Shown here in pieces: positions 1 through 6,559 of a stretch of DNA of 14,014 nt (position 1 is the stretch's first letter; every line of letters begins with the position of its first letter). The translations under genes were made by a program, and so were the position numbers. A model generated the notes under the pieces. It saw only the letters and a program-made list of their open reading frames with translations. It made no database searches and had not been told where the DNA came from. The stretch is from an uncultured Fretibacterium sp. (GTDB lineage Bacteria; Synergistota; Synergistia; Synergistales; Aminobacteriaceae), in NCBI GenBank assembly GCA_937899395.1, contig CALBPU010000030.1, positions 1 to 14,014 on the forward strand. Direction: 5' to 3'.

Positions 1-510
1 GGTTCAGGACGTATTCGCAAAAAACATACGCTCAAAGGAATAAAAATTCCCGCAGGAGTTGAAAGAAACAGGCAATTCAGAATGCAGGGCGAAGGTGAAG
101 CAGGCATTAACGGAGGCTCGGCAGGTGATTTATTTTTGATTATTGACGTTGAAATTCACCCCGATTTCGAGAGAAACGGAGCGGATTTACACACGAGTTT
201 GCTTTTGACATATCCTCAAGCTGTTTTGGGAGCTGAAACTGAAATTAAAATGCTCGACGGAAAACTCGAAAAAATTTCCGTGCCTTCAGGTACTTCACAA
301 GGACAGATTTTGAAAATCAAAGGTAAAGGAATGCCGAAATTAAATTCAAAATCATTCGGAGATTTATATGCTCATGTCTTTATCGAAATTCCAACGAAAT
401 TAACGGAAAAGCAGCGTGAATTAATTCAGTCTTTAGCCGAAGAAATGAAAACTCCTATCAGCGAAAATAAATCAGGTTTTGCAGAAAAGTTAAAGAATTT
501 GTTTAAGTGA
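1..510 (+). CDS. dnaJ: DnaJ-family co-chaperone, C-terminal part (5' end outside window)
   Basis: The reading frame is open from base 1, so the gene starts upstream; 169 residues and the TGA stop are present. The first residues (GSGRI) match the end of the last CxxCxGxG zinc-finger repeat of class I DnaJ. Next comes the typical start of the C-terminal substrate-binding region (IKIPAGV, then GEGEAG and GDLFLIIDV), a second beta domain (VPSGTSQGQILKIKGKGMP), GDLYAHVFIEIP, and a short helical tail (LTEKQRELIQSLAEE). DnaJ delivers unfolded proteins to DnaK and stimulates its ATPase in the cytoplasm. The J domain and most zinc ligands lie outside the window, so a full-length canonical DnaJ is inferred from the C-terminus alone. 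A slipin gene follows after 30 bases, probably in the same transcript. Confidence 0.88.
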   Translation, partial: GSGRIRKKHTLKGIKIPAGVERNRQFRMQGEGEAGINGGSAGDLFLIIDVEIHPDFERNGADLHTSLLLTYPQAVLGAETEIKMLDGKLEKISVPSGTSQGQILKIKGKGMPKLNSKSFGDLYAHVFIEIPTKLTEKQRELIQSLAEEMKTPISENKSGFAEKLKNLFK

Positions 511-540
511 GTTAGTTTAGTTTAGAGAGGAGAAAAAATT

Positions 541-1341
541 ATGACAATTGATATTAGTGATATTGGCTCAATAATTTCGGGACTTGGAACGATTGCTGTA
601 GCGGGATTTTTCCTGCTGATTGTACTTTCAACAGCGATTAAAATTGTTCCCGAATACAGAAGGCTCGTTTTGTTTCGTTTAGGTCGTTTAGTCGGAAGCA
701 GAGGGCCGGGAATTGTTTTTACAGTGCCGTTTATTGATCGTTCCGTAACTGTTGACCTCAGAATTTTAACGCTCGATGTTCCTGTTCAAGAGGTCATTAC
801 GAAGGACAACGTTGCAATAAAAGTTAATGCCGTTGTATATTTCAGGGTTTTGGAACCTGCAAAATCCGTTGTTGAAGTTGAAAATTATGTTATCGCTACA
901 AGCCAGTTAGCTCAGACAACATTACGTTCTGTTGTAGGTTCGGTTGAACTTGACGAAGTTCTTTCATCACGTGAAAAAATTAATCAAGAGCTTCAAAAAA
1001 TCATTGATGAACGTACAGATCCTTGGGGAATTAAAGTAAGTGCCGTTGAAGTTAAGGAGTTGGAATTGCCCGAAGGAATGAAGCGTGCAATGGCTCGACA
1101 GGCTGAAGCTGAACGTGAACGCCGTGCAAAAATTATCGCAGCCGAAGGAGAATTACAGGCCGCTACAACTTTATCGGAAGCAGCAAAACAAATGGAAGTT
1201 TCACCCATAACATTACAGTTAAGATACTTGCAAACGATTCGAGAAATTTCAGGAGAGAGAAACACAACGACATTCTTCCCTATTCCTGTTGATTTAATTC
1301 AGCCTTTTATCGACAAAATTACAGGTAAGGAGACGAAATAA
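541..1341 (+). CDS. Slipin / stomatin-like SPFH-domain membrane protein
   Basis: This 266-residue protein has one N-terminal hydrophobic segment (about residues 17-37), followed directly by an SPFH/Band 7 domain (VPEYRRLVLFRLGRL, RGPGIVFTVPFID, VDLRILTLDVP, ITKDNVAIKVNAVVYFRV). An alanine/glutamate-rich helical region (MARQAEAERERRAKIIAAEGE) and a C-terminal stretch with FFPIPVDL follow. This order is typical of slipins, which oligomerise at the inner face of the membrane and are linked to membrane microdomains and proteolysis. The ATG is preceded by a GAGAGGAG ribosome binding site with 8 bases of spacing. Slipins are often encoded beside an NfeD-like protein; none is present here, and the next gene is alaS, whose ATG shares one base with this stop codon. 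The family call is firm; the cellular role is not known from the sequence. Confidence 0.9.
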   Translation: MTIDISDIGSIISGLGTIAVAGFFLLIVLSTAIKIVPEYRRLVLFRLGRLVGSRGPGIVFTVPFIDRSVTVDLRILTLDVPVQEVITKDNVAIKVNAVVYFRVLEPAKSVVEVENYVIATSQLAQTTLRSVVGSVELDEVLSSREKINQELQKIIDERTDPWGIKVSAVEVKELELPEGMKRAMARQAEAERERRAKIIAAEGELQAATTLSEAAKQMEVSPITLQLRYLQTIREISGERNTTTFFPIPVDLIQPFIDKITGKETK

Positions 1342-3977
1342 TGAAACACAGAACAGCTCGTGAACTTAGAGAAATGTTTGTGAAATTTTGGGAGGAAAAA
1401 GGAGCAAAACACCTCCCAAGTTTTTCATTAGTACCTGAAGACCCTTCATTATTATTTACGATTGCTGGAATGGTGCCTTTGAAGCCGTATTATCTCGGAA
1501 TAAAAGAACCTGAATATCCTCGTGTTGTTACTTGTCAAAAATGCGTTCGTACAAACGATATTGAAAACGTCGGACGAACTGCGAGACATCATACATTTTT
1601 TGAGATGTTAGGTAATTTTTCATGGGGAAGTTATTTCAAGCATGAAGCTATAACATGGGCATGGGAATTTTTAACGGAGCGTGTAGGATTAGATCCCGAA
1701 AGATTATACGCAACAGTTTATCTTGATGATGATGAAGCTTATGATGTTTGGCACAAAGACGTAGGACTTCCTGAAAATAAAATTTTCCGTTTTGGACAAG
1801 ATGATAATTATTGGTTTATGGGAGAAACGGGGCCTTGCGGGCCATGCTCTGAAATTTATTACGACAGAGGCGAAAAATATTCCTGCGGCAAACCTACTTG
1901 CGGAGTAGGCTGTGATTGCGACAGATATATGGAAATATGGAACCTCGTTTTCACACAATTCGACAGACAAAAGGACGGATCATTGCCTTTATTGCCTCAC
2001 AAAAATATTGATACAGGAATGGGGCTTGAGAGATTAGCTTCTGTGGTTCAGGAAGTTGATACGGATTACGAGACCGATTTATTCACGCCGTTAATTGATT
2101 ACACATGCAAAAAAGCCGGCATTAAGTACGGTGAAAATGCTAAAAATGACATGGCTGTAAGAGTTATTGCGGATCATGTCAGAAGCGTGGCGTTTATGTT
2201 AGCTGACGGAGTTTTACCTTCAAATGACGGTTCGGGTTATGTTTTGAGGAGATTGTTAAGAAGGGCTGTGAGGTTTGGAAAGCTCTTAAATTTCGAGGGG
2301 CAATTTGTTTGTGAATACTTGCCGATTTTAATTGATATTATGGGCGAACCTTACAAAGAATTAATAACTCAGCGTCCCGTAATCGAACAAATAATTAATC
2401 TTGAAGAGGAAAAATTCAACAAGACTTTAAGACAGGGAACAGAATTATTTGACTCTGAAATTTCAAAATTAAAATCTCAAGGCTTAAATGAAATTCCCGG
2501 CGATGTAATTTTCACTTTATATGATACGTTCGGATTTCCTCCTGAATTAACTCGTGAAATGGCTGGCGAGGAAAATTTCACGCTCGATGAAGAGGGCTTC
2601 AAAGCGGCCATGAATGAACAGCGAGAAAGGGCACGTTCATCTAGCAAACAAAAGAAAAGCGCATTAGCCGGAGATGTTTATACGGAGCTTGAGAACGAAT
2701 TTGGAGCAACAAAATTTACAGGCTATGAAAAATTTGAGGATAGCGGAAAAATTATTGCTCTGATAACTTCAGACGGAAGAGTTGACAAAGTTACTTCAGG
2801 AGAATTTGAAATCGTTCTTGATCAAACAGCTTTTTACGCTGAAAGAGGCGGTGAAGTCGGTGATATTGGCGAAATGAAAATTAACGGTCTCACCGTGAAA
2901 ATTCTTAACACTGTACCTCACGGAAAAATTATTTCACATTCAGCTAAACTTAATGAGGGCGAAATTAAAATCGGTGATGAAGTTTTATGTATTGTCGATA
3001 ACGAACGCAGAAATTCAATCAGGCGAAATCACACGGCAACACATTTGCTGCACGAAGCATTAGGAAGAGTGTTAGGTCGTCATGTAAGACAGGCCGGTTC
3101 ACTTGTAACTGAAGAATTTTTGCGCTTTGATTTCACTCACCATTCACCCGTAACTGACGCTGAAATTGCTGAGGCTGAAAAAATCATTAACTCCGAAATC
3201 CTCAAAAATATTCCTGTAGATATTTCGGAACATTCAAAGGAAGAAGCGGTTAATTCGGGCGCAAAAGCATTATTTGATGAAAAATACGGCGATGTTGTAA
3301 GAGTTGTAAAGGTTGAAGATTTTTCGATGGAATTATGCGGAGGACTTCACGTTCAACGTACGGGTGATATAGGGAGCTTCAAAATTTTACGTGAGGAGAG
3401 CATAGGCTCAGGAACTCGCAGAATTTTAGCTGTAACAGGAATGAATGTTTTAACGTTGCTGCAAAAATTATTCTCGTTGAGAAATTCAATGACAGCATTG
3501 TTATCGACTGACGAGGAAAACTTGAACGACAAAGCTAAATCACTTGTTGAAGAACTTAAAACTCTTAAAAATCAAATTCAAGCCGTAAAATTAAAAGAGC
3601 TTCTCGAAAATTCCGAGAGATTTTTGGAACGTGAGGAAATTAACGATGTCCTGTTACAAATTGGAAGATTTCCCGATATTCAAGCGAATATGCTTCGTGA
3701 TATTGGAGATAAAGCACGTGCAAGACCTGAACCCAATATTGTAATTCTTGCGTCATTAAATACCGAAGATAATTCGTGCCAACTTGTTGTAATGGCCGAT
3801 GATAAATCCGTAAATCTCGGAATTAACGCAGGAGTTTTAGTTAAAGAGGCTTGTTTGATTTTAGGAGGTAAAGGCGGAGGACGTAAAAATTTAGCTCAAG
3901 GAGGGGGGCGTGAAGGCTCGAAACTTGAGGAAGCATTAACAAAAATTCGTGAGCTTGTAAAAGTTCAAACAAAATAA
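1341..3977 (+). CDS. alaS: Alanyl-tRNA synthetase
   Basis: This 878-residue protein has the full class II AlaRS architecture at normal length. The N-terminal catalytic domain shows FTIAGMVPLKPYYLG, TCQKCVRTNDIENVG, RHHTFFEMLGNFSWG and motif 3 GMGLERLASVVQ. A cysteine-rich loop (CGKPTCGVGCDCD) precedes EIWNLVFTQF, as in many bacterial AlaRS. The editing domain carries the zinc ligands H564, H568 (HTATH), C666 and H670 (CGGLH), used to hydrolyse Ser-tRNA(Ala) and Gly-tRNA(Ala). The C-Ala/DHHA1 domain ends with the glycine-rich GGKGGGRKNLAQGG. The enzyme charges tRNA(Ala) in the cytoplasm. Its ATG overlaps the slipin TAA by one base (TAATG), with GGAG just upstream inside the slipin gene, so translational coupling is likely. 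No frameshift or missing key residue was seen. Confidence 0.98.
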   Translation: MKHRTARELREMFVKFWEEKGAKHLPSFSLVPEDPSLLFTIAGMVPLKPYYLGIKEPEYPRVVTCQKCVRTNDIENVGRTARHHTFFEMLGNFSWGSYFKHEAITWAWEFLTERVGLDPERLYATVYLDDDEAYDVWHKDVGLPENKIFRFGQDDNYWFMGETGPCGPCSEIYYDRGEKYSCGKPTCGVGCDCDRYMEIWNLVFTQFDRQKDGSLPLLPHKNIDTGMGLERLASVVQEVDTDYETDLFTPLIDYTCKKAGIKYGENAKNDMAVRVIADHVRSVAFMLADGVLPSNDGSGYVLRRLLRRAVRFGKLLNFEGQFVCEYLPILIDIMGEPYKELITQRPVIEQIINLEEEKFNKTLRQGTELFDSEISKLKSQGLNEIPGDVIFTLYDTFGFPPELTREMAGEENFTLDEEGFKAAMNEQRERARSSSKQKKSALAGDVYTELENEFGATKFTGYEKFEDSGKIIALITSDGRVDKVTSGEFEIVLDQTAFYAERGGEVGDIGEMKINGLTVKILNTVPHGKIISHSAKLNEGEIKIGDEVLCIVDNERRNSIRRNHTATHLLHEALGRVLGRHVRQAGSLVTEEFLRFDFTHHSPVTDAEIAEAEKIINSEILKNIPVDISEHSKEEAVNSGAKALFDEKYGDVVRVVKVEDFSMELCGGLHVQRTGDIGSFKILREESIGSGTRRILAVTGMNVLTLLQKLFSLRNSMTALLSTDEENLNDKAKSLVEELKTLKNQIQAVKLKELLENSERFLEREEINDVLLQIGRFPDIQANMLRDIGDKARARPEPNIVILASLNTEDNSCQLVVMADDKSVNLGINAGVLVKEACLILGGKGGGRKNLAQGGGREGSKLEEALTKIRELVKVQTK

Positions 3978-3998
3978 AATTTTCAAGGAGAATTTTTT

Positions 3999-4052
3999 GT
4001 GATTAAAGTTAAATTGGATCCTGTTTCAGACATGGAGGTCTGGAGCAGTTAA
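3999..4052 (+). pseudogene. Short ORF between alaS and ruvX, frame-broken or leader peptide
   Basis: A GTG at 3999 follows an AAGGAG (3985-3990) with 8 bases of spacing, as good a start signal as those of its neighbours. The frame reads only 17 residues (MIKVKLDPVSDMEVWSS) before a TAA at 4050-4052. A second frame (positions congruent with 4043) is open from 4013 to a TGA at 4094-4096 and ends EQLKIFSALEEMVKEMS. It looks protein-like but lacks a start. A single-base shift between 4013 and 4049 would join them into a product of about 32 residues. I do not recognise the peptide. It may be a small gene broken by mutation or sequencing error, or simply a leader peptide for ruvX. Bases 4049-4106 also form an inverted repeat. 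Confidence 0.4.
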
Positions 4053-4106
4053 AAATTTTTTCAGCTCTTGAAGAAATGGTTAAAGAGATGAGCTGAAAAA
4101 TTTTAA
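4049..4106. repeat. Imperfect inverted repeat upstream of ruvX
   Basis: Left arm 4049-4067 (TTAAAAATTTTTTCAGCTC) and right arm 4090-4106 (GAGCTGAAAAATTTTAA) are complementary over 17 pairs, with one extra base in each of the A and T runs of the left arm. The loop is 22 bases. The right arm ends 4 bases before the AGGAG of ruvX. There is no T-run beyond a GC-rich stem, so it is not a classical terminator. It could be an mRNA stem that spaces or protects the ruvX ribosome binding site. Confidence 0.55.
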
Positions 4107-4123
4107 GATTAGGAGTTATAAAT

Positions 4124-4549
4124 TTGCAAAACAATTTTTCGGGAAGAGTTCTCGCGCTTGATATTGGAGCAGTAAGAGTTGGAGCAGCGATTTCGGATCC
4201 GTCAAGAATAATTGCTCAGGGTTTAGGAGTTTGGAAGGCTGATAATGACGAATGGAGAAAAGATTTTGATGAATGTCTTAAAAAATTTAATCCGTCGTTA
4301 ATAGTTATCGGTCTTCCGCTTCGGACTGACGGTAAAAAGAGCGAGGCTGCCGAAAAAATTTTGCTCCTAATCGAAGAATTAAAATCCGAATATCCCGAAT
4401 TAAAATTTTTGACATGGGACGAAAGATTTACAACCGTTATAGCTCAACAGACATTAATTTCTGCTGATGTATCGAGAAAAAAACGCCGTAAGACTGTCGA
4501 TAAAATTGCGGCGGTTTTAATTCTTGAAAGTTGGCTAGAAAGTCAATAA
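4124..4549 (+). CDS. ruvX: RuvX/YqgF-family Holliday junction resolvase-like, pre-16S rRNA nuclease
   Basis: This 141-residue protein has the usual length and motifs of the RNase H-fold YqgF/RuvX family: LALDIGAVRVGAAISDP with catalytic D13, IVIGLPLRTDG, LKFLTWDERFTT with E100, and SRKKRRKTVDKIAAVLILESWL with D126. The family is essential in many bacteria. It has been assigned to 5'-end maturation of 16S rRNA in Escherichia coli and to Holliday junction resolution in others. The start is TTG at 4124, chosen because AGGAG (4111-4115) lies 8 bases upstream and the motif-bearing region begins directly after it. The alaS-ruvX order is common in low-GC bacteria. The gene ends at TAA 4547-4549 and faces the oppositely oriented operon starting at 4621; no convincing terminator lies in the 71-base gap. 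Confidence 0.95.
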   Translation: MQNNFSGRVLALDIGAVRVGAAISDPSRIIAQGLGVWKADNDEWRKDFDECLKKFNPSLIVIGLPLRTDGKKSEAAEKILLLIEELKSEYPELKFLTWDERFTTVIAQQTLISADVSRKKRRKTVDKIAAVLILESWLESQ

Positions 4550-4620
4550 TAATAAAGATCCTGCTAATGAAGTAGGGCTTTCGCTAAAATCAGATATATT
4601 ATTAATCGTTTTGAAGCCAC

Positions 4621-4746
4621 CTATGAAATTTCCCACTCGGATTTTTTGACACGAAAGAACTCGCAGATATAATGATGAGCAAATGCGATTGAACATAATA
4701 CTGTCATTAATAAGCCTATTGCGATTATTGCGCTAAATATTTTCAT
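4621..4746 (-). CDS. Small hydrophobic or secreted peptide, 41 residues, function unknown
   Basis: The minus strand from ATG (4744-4746) to TAG (4621-4623) encodes 41 residues, beginning MKIFSAIIAIGLLMTVLCSI. A near-perfect GGAGGT (4755-4760) lies 8 bases upstream, and the start is only 15 bases after the stop of the SH3b gene. Residues 3-23 form one hydrophobic segment ending AFA, which could be a signal-peptidase site before HHYICEF or a single membrane span. The tail is short and polar (FRVKKSEWEIS). The ribosome binding site and operon position favour a real gene, although it is short. No family was recognised; a small membrane peptide working with the adjacent exported proteins is only inference. 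Confidence 0.6.
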   Translation of the reverse strand: MKIFSAIIAIGLLMTVLCSIAFAHHYICEFFRVKKSEWEIS

Positions 4747-4761
4747 GACTTTTTACCTCCA

Positions 4762-5373
4762 TTATTCGACATATTTAGATGAAAGCCAACCCGTTAATCC
4801 TGAAGGTGTTTGAACGTAAAACCACATCGTATCGTTCACTGTCCACCGCCTTATCATTAGGACTTCGGTTCCTTGTTCAAGCTGACCGATGATGTTCCAA
4901 CTGCCTTTTGCTGATTCTGGAGACATTCTGAGATTTATTCTTCTCGTTGTTTTTACAGGAATGCCTTTACCGTTCAAAGGAGCTATATAATCTGATGAAA
5001 CCCAGCCTTTCGTTCCGTCTGAAGTTTCAATTAAAGACCATTTCATATTCGGACCTGTTGTTTCATGAACATGTAACGATTGACCGTACTTTAATTGTGT
5101 AATTGCTCTTGATTTTTTATCAGGATTTTCACGGACATTTAACGAATCTGCTACAATTCTGCGAGTGTAATAACTGCTGTCTGATGGAGTATCGCTAAAT
5201 GCACCCATTACCGCATCAACAATTTCATCAGCGTGATTTATTGCGTAATCGATTGCGGCGGACTTCGCTTGATCCCATAAAAAATCCCAAAGAACATTTG
5301 CATGTGCAGTTGAATTAATCGATGCTAAGTTTAACATACATGCCAATAATACGACAGAAATTAATTTTTTCAT
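4762..5373 (-). CDS. Secreted protein with two bacterial SH3 (SH3b) domains
   Basis: This 203-residue protein starts with a signal peptide (MKKLISVVLLACMLNLASIN, cleavage probably after AHA near residue 25). A helical stretch (about 27-60) and a serine-rich linker follow, then two SH3b repeats. Repeat 1, about residues 68-130, has SLNVRENPDKKSRAI, GQSLHV, and KGWVSSDYI. Repeat 2, about 137-203, has RINLRMSPES, GTEVLMI, and TGWLSSKYVE. SH3b domains usually bind peptidoglycan or act as targeting modules on envelope proteins; no catalytic domain is fused here. Cys12 in LLAC weakly resembles a lipobox, but the hydrophobic stretch before it is short, so signal peptidase I export is more likely. 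GGAGG lies 6 bases before the ATG, and the gene follows the YbjQ-like gene after 14 bases. Confidence 0.85.
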   Translation of the reverse strand: MKKLISVVLLACMLNLASINSTAHANVLWDFLWDQAKSAAIDYAINHADEIVDAVMGAFSDTPSDSSYYTRRIVADSLNVRENPDKKSRAITQLKYGQSLHVHETTGPNMKWSLIETSDGTKGWVSSDYIAPLNGKGIPVKTTRRINLRMSPESAKGSWNIIGQLEQGTEVLMIRRWTVNDTMWFYVQTPSGLTGWLSSKYVE

Positions 5374-5387
5374 TTTTAGCCTCCTTA

Positions 5388-5672
5388 TTATCGTTTCATA
5401 CGTACTGCAGTACCATACGCAAAAATTTCAACGCCCTGCTTGTTGCCGAATAAACCTTCATTTACAGTTATTCGATATTCAAACTGGCAAAAAATAACCG
5501 CATTGCCGCCAAGATTTTTACATTTTGAAATCAGTTCTGATTTAACTCCTTTGAATGCGTTATCCGGCGCTCTTGTGAACAAACCGGCTTCACCAGATCC
5601 CAATGCAAAAATTGTATCGAGTACTTCATACTCCCCTTTAACATCTCCTGTACTAATAATTACATCTGCCAT
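5388..5672 (-). CDS. YbjQ / UPF0145 (DUF74) family protein
   Basis: This 94-residue protein fits the YbjQ family: an N-terminal strand with ST (IISTGDVKGEYEVLDTIFAL), a central helix (GVKSELISKCKNLGGNAVIFCQFEYRI), and a terminal strand ending FAYGTAVRM. Family members are about 100 residues, fold as small alpha/beta proteins and form pentamers in solved structures. They were once named putative heavy-metal-binding proteins, but no function is established. There is no signal peptide, so unlike its operon neighbours it should be cytoplasmic. The minus-strand ATG is preceded by AAGGAG (5680-5687 region) in the 35-base gap after the DUF6273 gene. The family call rests on the LGGNAV...F.Y...GTAV pattern. 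Confidence 0.78.
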   Translation of the reverse strand: MADVIISTGDVKGEYEVLDTIFALGSGEAGLFTRAPDNAFKGVKSELISKCKNLGGNAVIFCQFEYRITVNEGLFGNKQGVEIFAYGTAVRMKR

Positions 5673-5707
5673 TTTATAATTCTCCTTTCAAAATTCTTTT
5701 ATGCAAA

Positions 5708-6469
5708 CTAAATATTCAGCCACATTACAGGACGAACACCTGACGGATCTTTGAAATAAGCGTCATAATCGTGAACATCGAAATAACTGTATTCTGGATA
5801 ACCGTCATCTCGAACAGCAAAATTTCGCAGCCACCAAAAAGGAAATCCATCATCGTTGACATACAATTCTTTAGCTTTAGCATAGACAGTTGGTTTACAT
5901 TGACGTTCAGAATCGGAAGCAAAATATTTGTAAACATCGTCTCTGCTTAAAAGAAATATTTTGTCCTGCGTCGAACTTTTAAGAAATTCTTCACCTGATG
6001 CAACGTTCATAGTCCGATTTTCCAGCTTTACGGTAGGAATTTTTGACTGTTCGGAAGTATTGAAAGCGGATTTCATAAATGTGTCGTTCAACCAGCGTCT
6101 AAGAGAACAATTTCCCCAATCTTTATCTCCATTGTTGTTATAAGGTTGGCTATCGAGTACATATTTGCTGATAACAAGAATGCGATTATTTTCTTTTGCC
6201 AAGACAACCCATTCAATATCTTCTTTGCCGTTTGATTGGTTATTATCTTGTTCATATTTTCCGAATGTGAAAATATCTCCTACTGAATGATGACTTACAT
6301 TTGCAGATTGCTGATTTTTAGGCGGTGGTGAAGCTTTCTTTTTCTTGTTTTTTCTCTTTGCAGCATACGCAGGTTCAGCTTCGCAAAAAACGCACACTGT
6401 TTCGCAGCAAAATAATGAAGCCATAATGGCAAGCACGAATGCTTTTGTAAATTTTTTTGTAACCGACAT
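5708..6469 (-). CDS. Secreted DUF6273-type protein
   Basis: This 253-residue protein has an N-terminal signal sequence (hydrophobic residues about 9-30, containing four cysteines, then AYAA near residue 36), a lysine-rich stretch (KRKNKKKK) and a proline/glutamine linker. A C-terminal domain begins near residue 66 with GDIFTFGKYEQ. It continues with IEWVVLAKENNRILVISKYV, WGNCSLRRWLNDTFMKSAF, IFLLSRDDVYKYF, WWLRNFA and SGVRPVMWLNI. This pattern (GKYEQ...IEWVVL, S.LR.WLN..F, LLS.D, WWLR, V.PVMW) is that of DUF6273 domains found on bacterial surface or secreted proteins and related to sulfatase-modifying/C-type-lectin-like folds. No function is known. GGAGGAG lies 8 bases before the ATG. It is the first gene of the operon that ends at 4621. 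Confidence 0.8.
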   Translation of the reverse strand: MSVTKKFTKAFVLAIMASLFCCETVCVFCEAEPAYAAKRKNKKKKASPPPKNQQSANVSHHSVGDIFTFGKYEQDNNQSNGKEDIEWVVLAKENNRILVISKYVLDSQPYNNNGDKDWGNCSLRRWLNDTFMKSAFNTSEQSKIPTVKLENRTMNVASGEEFLKSSTQDKIFLLSRDDVYKYFASDSERQCKPTVYAKAKELYVNDDGFPFWWLRNFAVRDDGYPEYSYFDVHDYDAYFKDPSGVRPVMWLNI

Positions 6470-6515
6470 TTACATATCTCCTCCATTAACAATAATTTTA
6501 TAACTAGGTTGTTTT

Positions 6516-6544
6516 ATTCTAGTAAAAAAATTTTTTGCATTCAA
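6516..6544 (-). promoter_or_regulatory. Sigma-70-type promoter of the DUF6273-YbjQ-SH3b operon
   Basis: On the minus strand TTGAAT (6539-6544) and TAGAAT (6516-6521) are separated by exactly 17 bases. The first matches the -35 consensus at 4 of 6 positions and the second the -10 at 5 of 6. The spacer is a run of six A and seven T. Transcription would start near 6509 and reach the GGAGGAG of the first gene (6478-6484) after about 25 bases. The box lies between the rarA stop and the next gene, where a promoter is expected. Confidence 0.65.
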
Positions 6545-6559
6545 GTTGCATTTGATTGT

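Noticed and set aside
4550..4620. Possible terminator between ruvX and the convergent 41-residue gene (CCTGCT-AATGA-AGTAGG stem)
   Set aside because: The stem is six pairs with a wobble on the plus strand and a mismatch on the minus strand, and no T-run follows it closely on the plus strand. Too weak to list as a feature.
4795..4830. Lipoprotein status of the SH3b protein or enzyme activity fused to it
   Set aside because: The LLAC near the N-terminus comes after too short a hydrophobic stretch, and no hydrolase motif is visible in the 203 residues.
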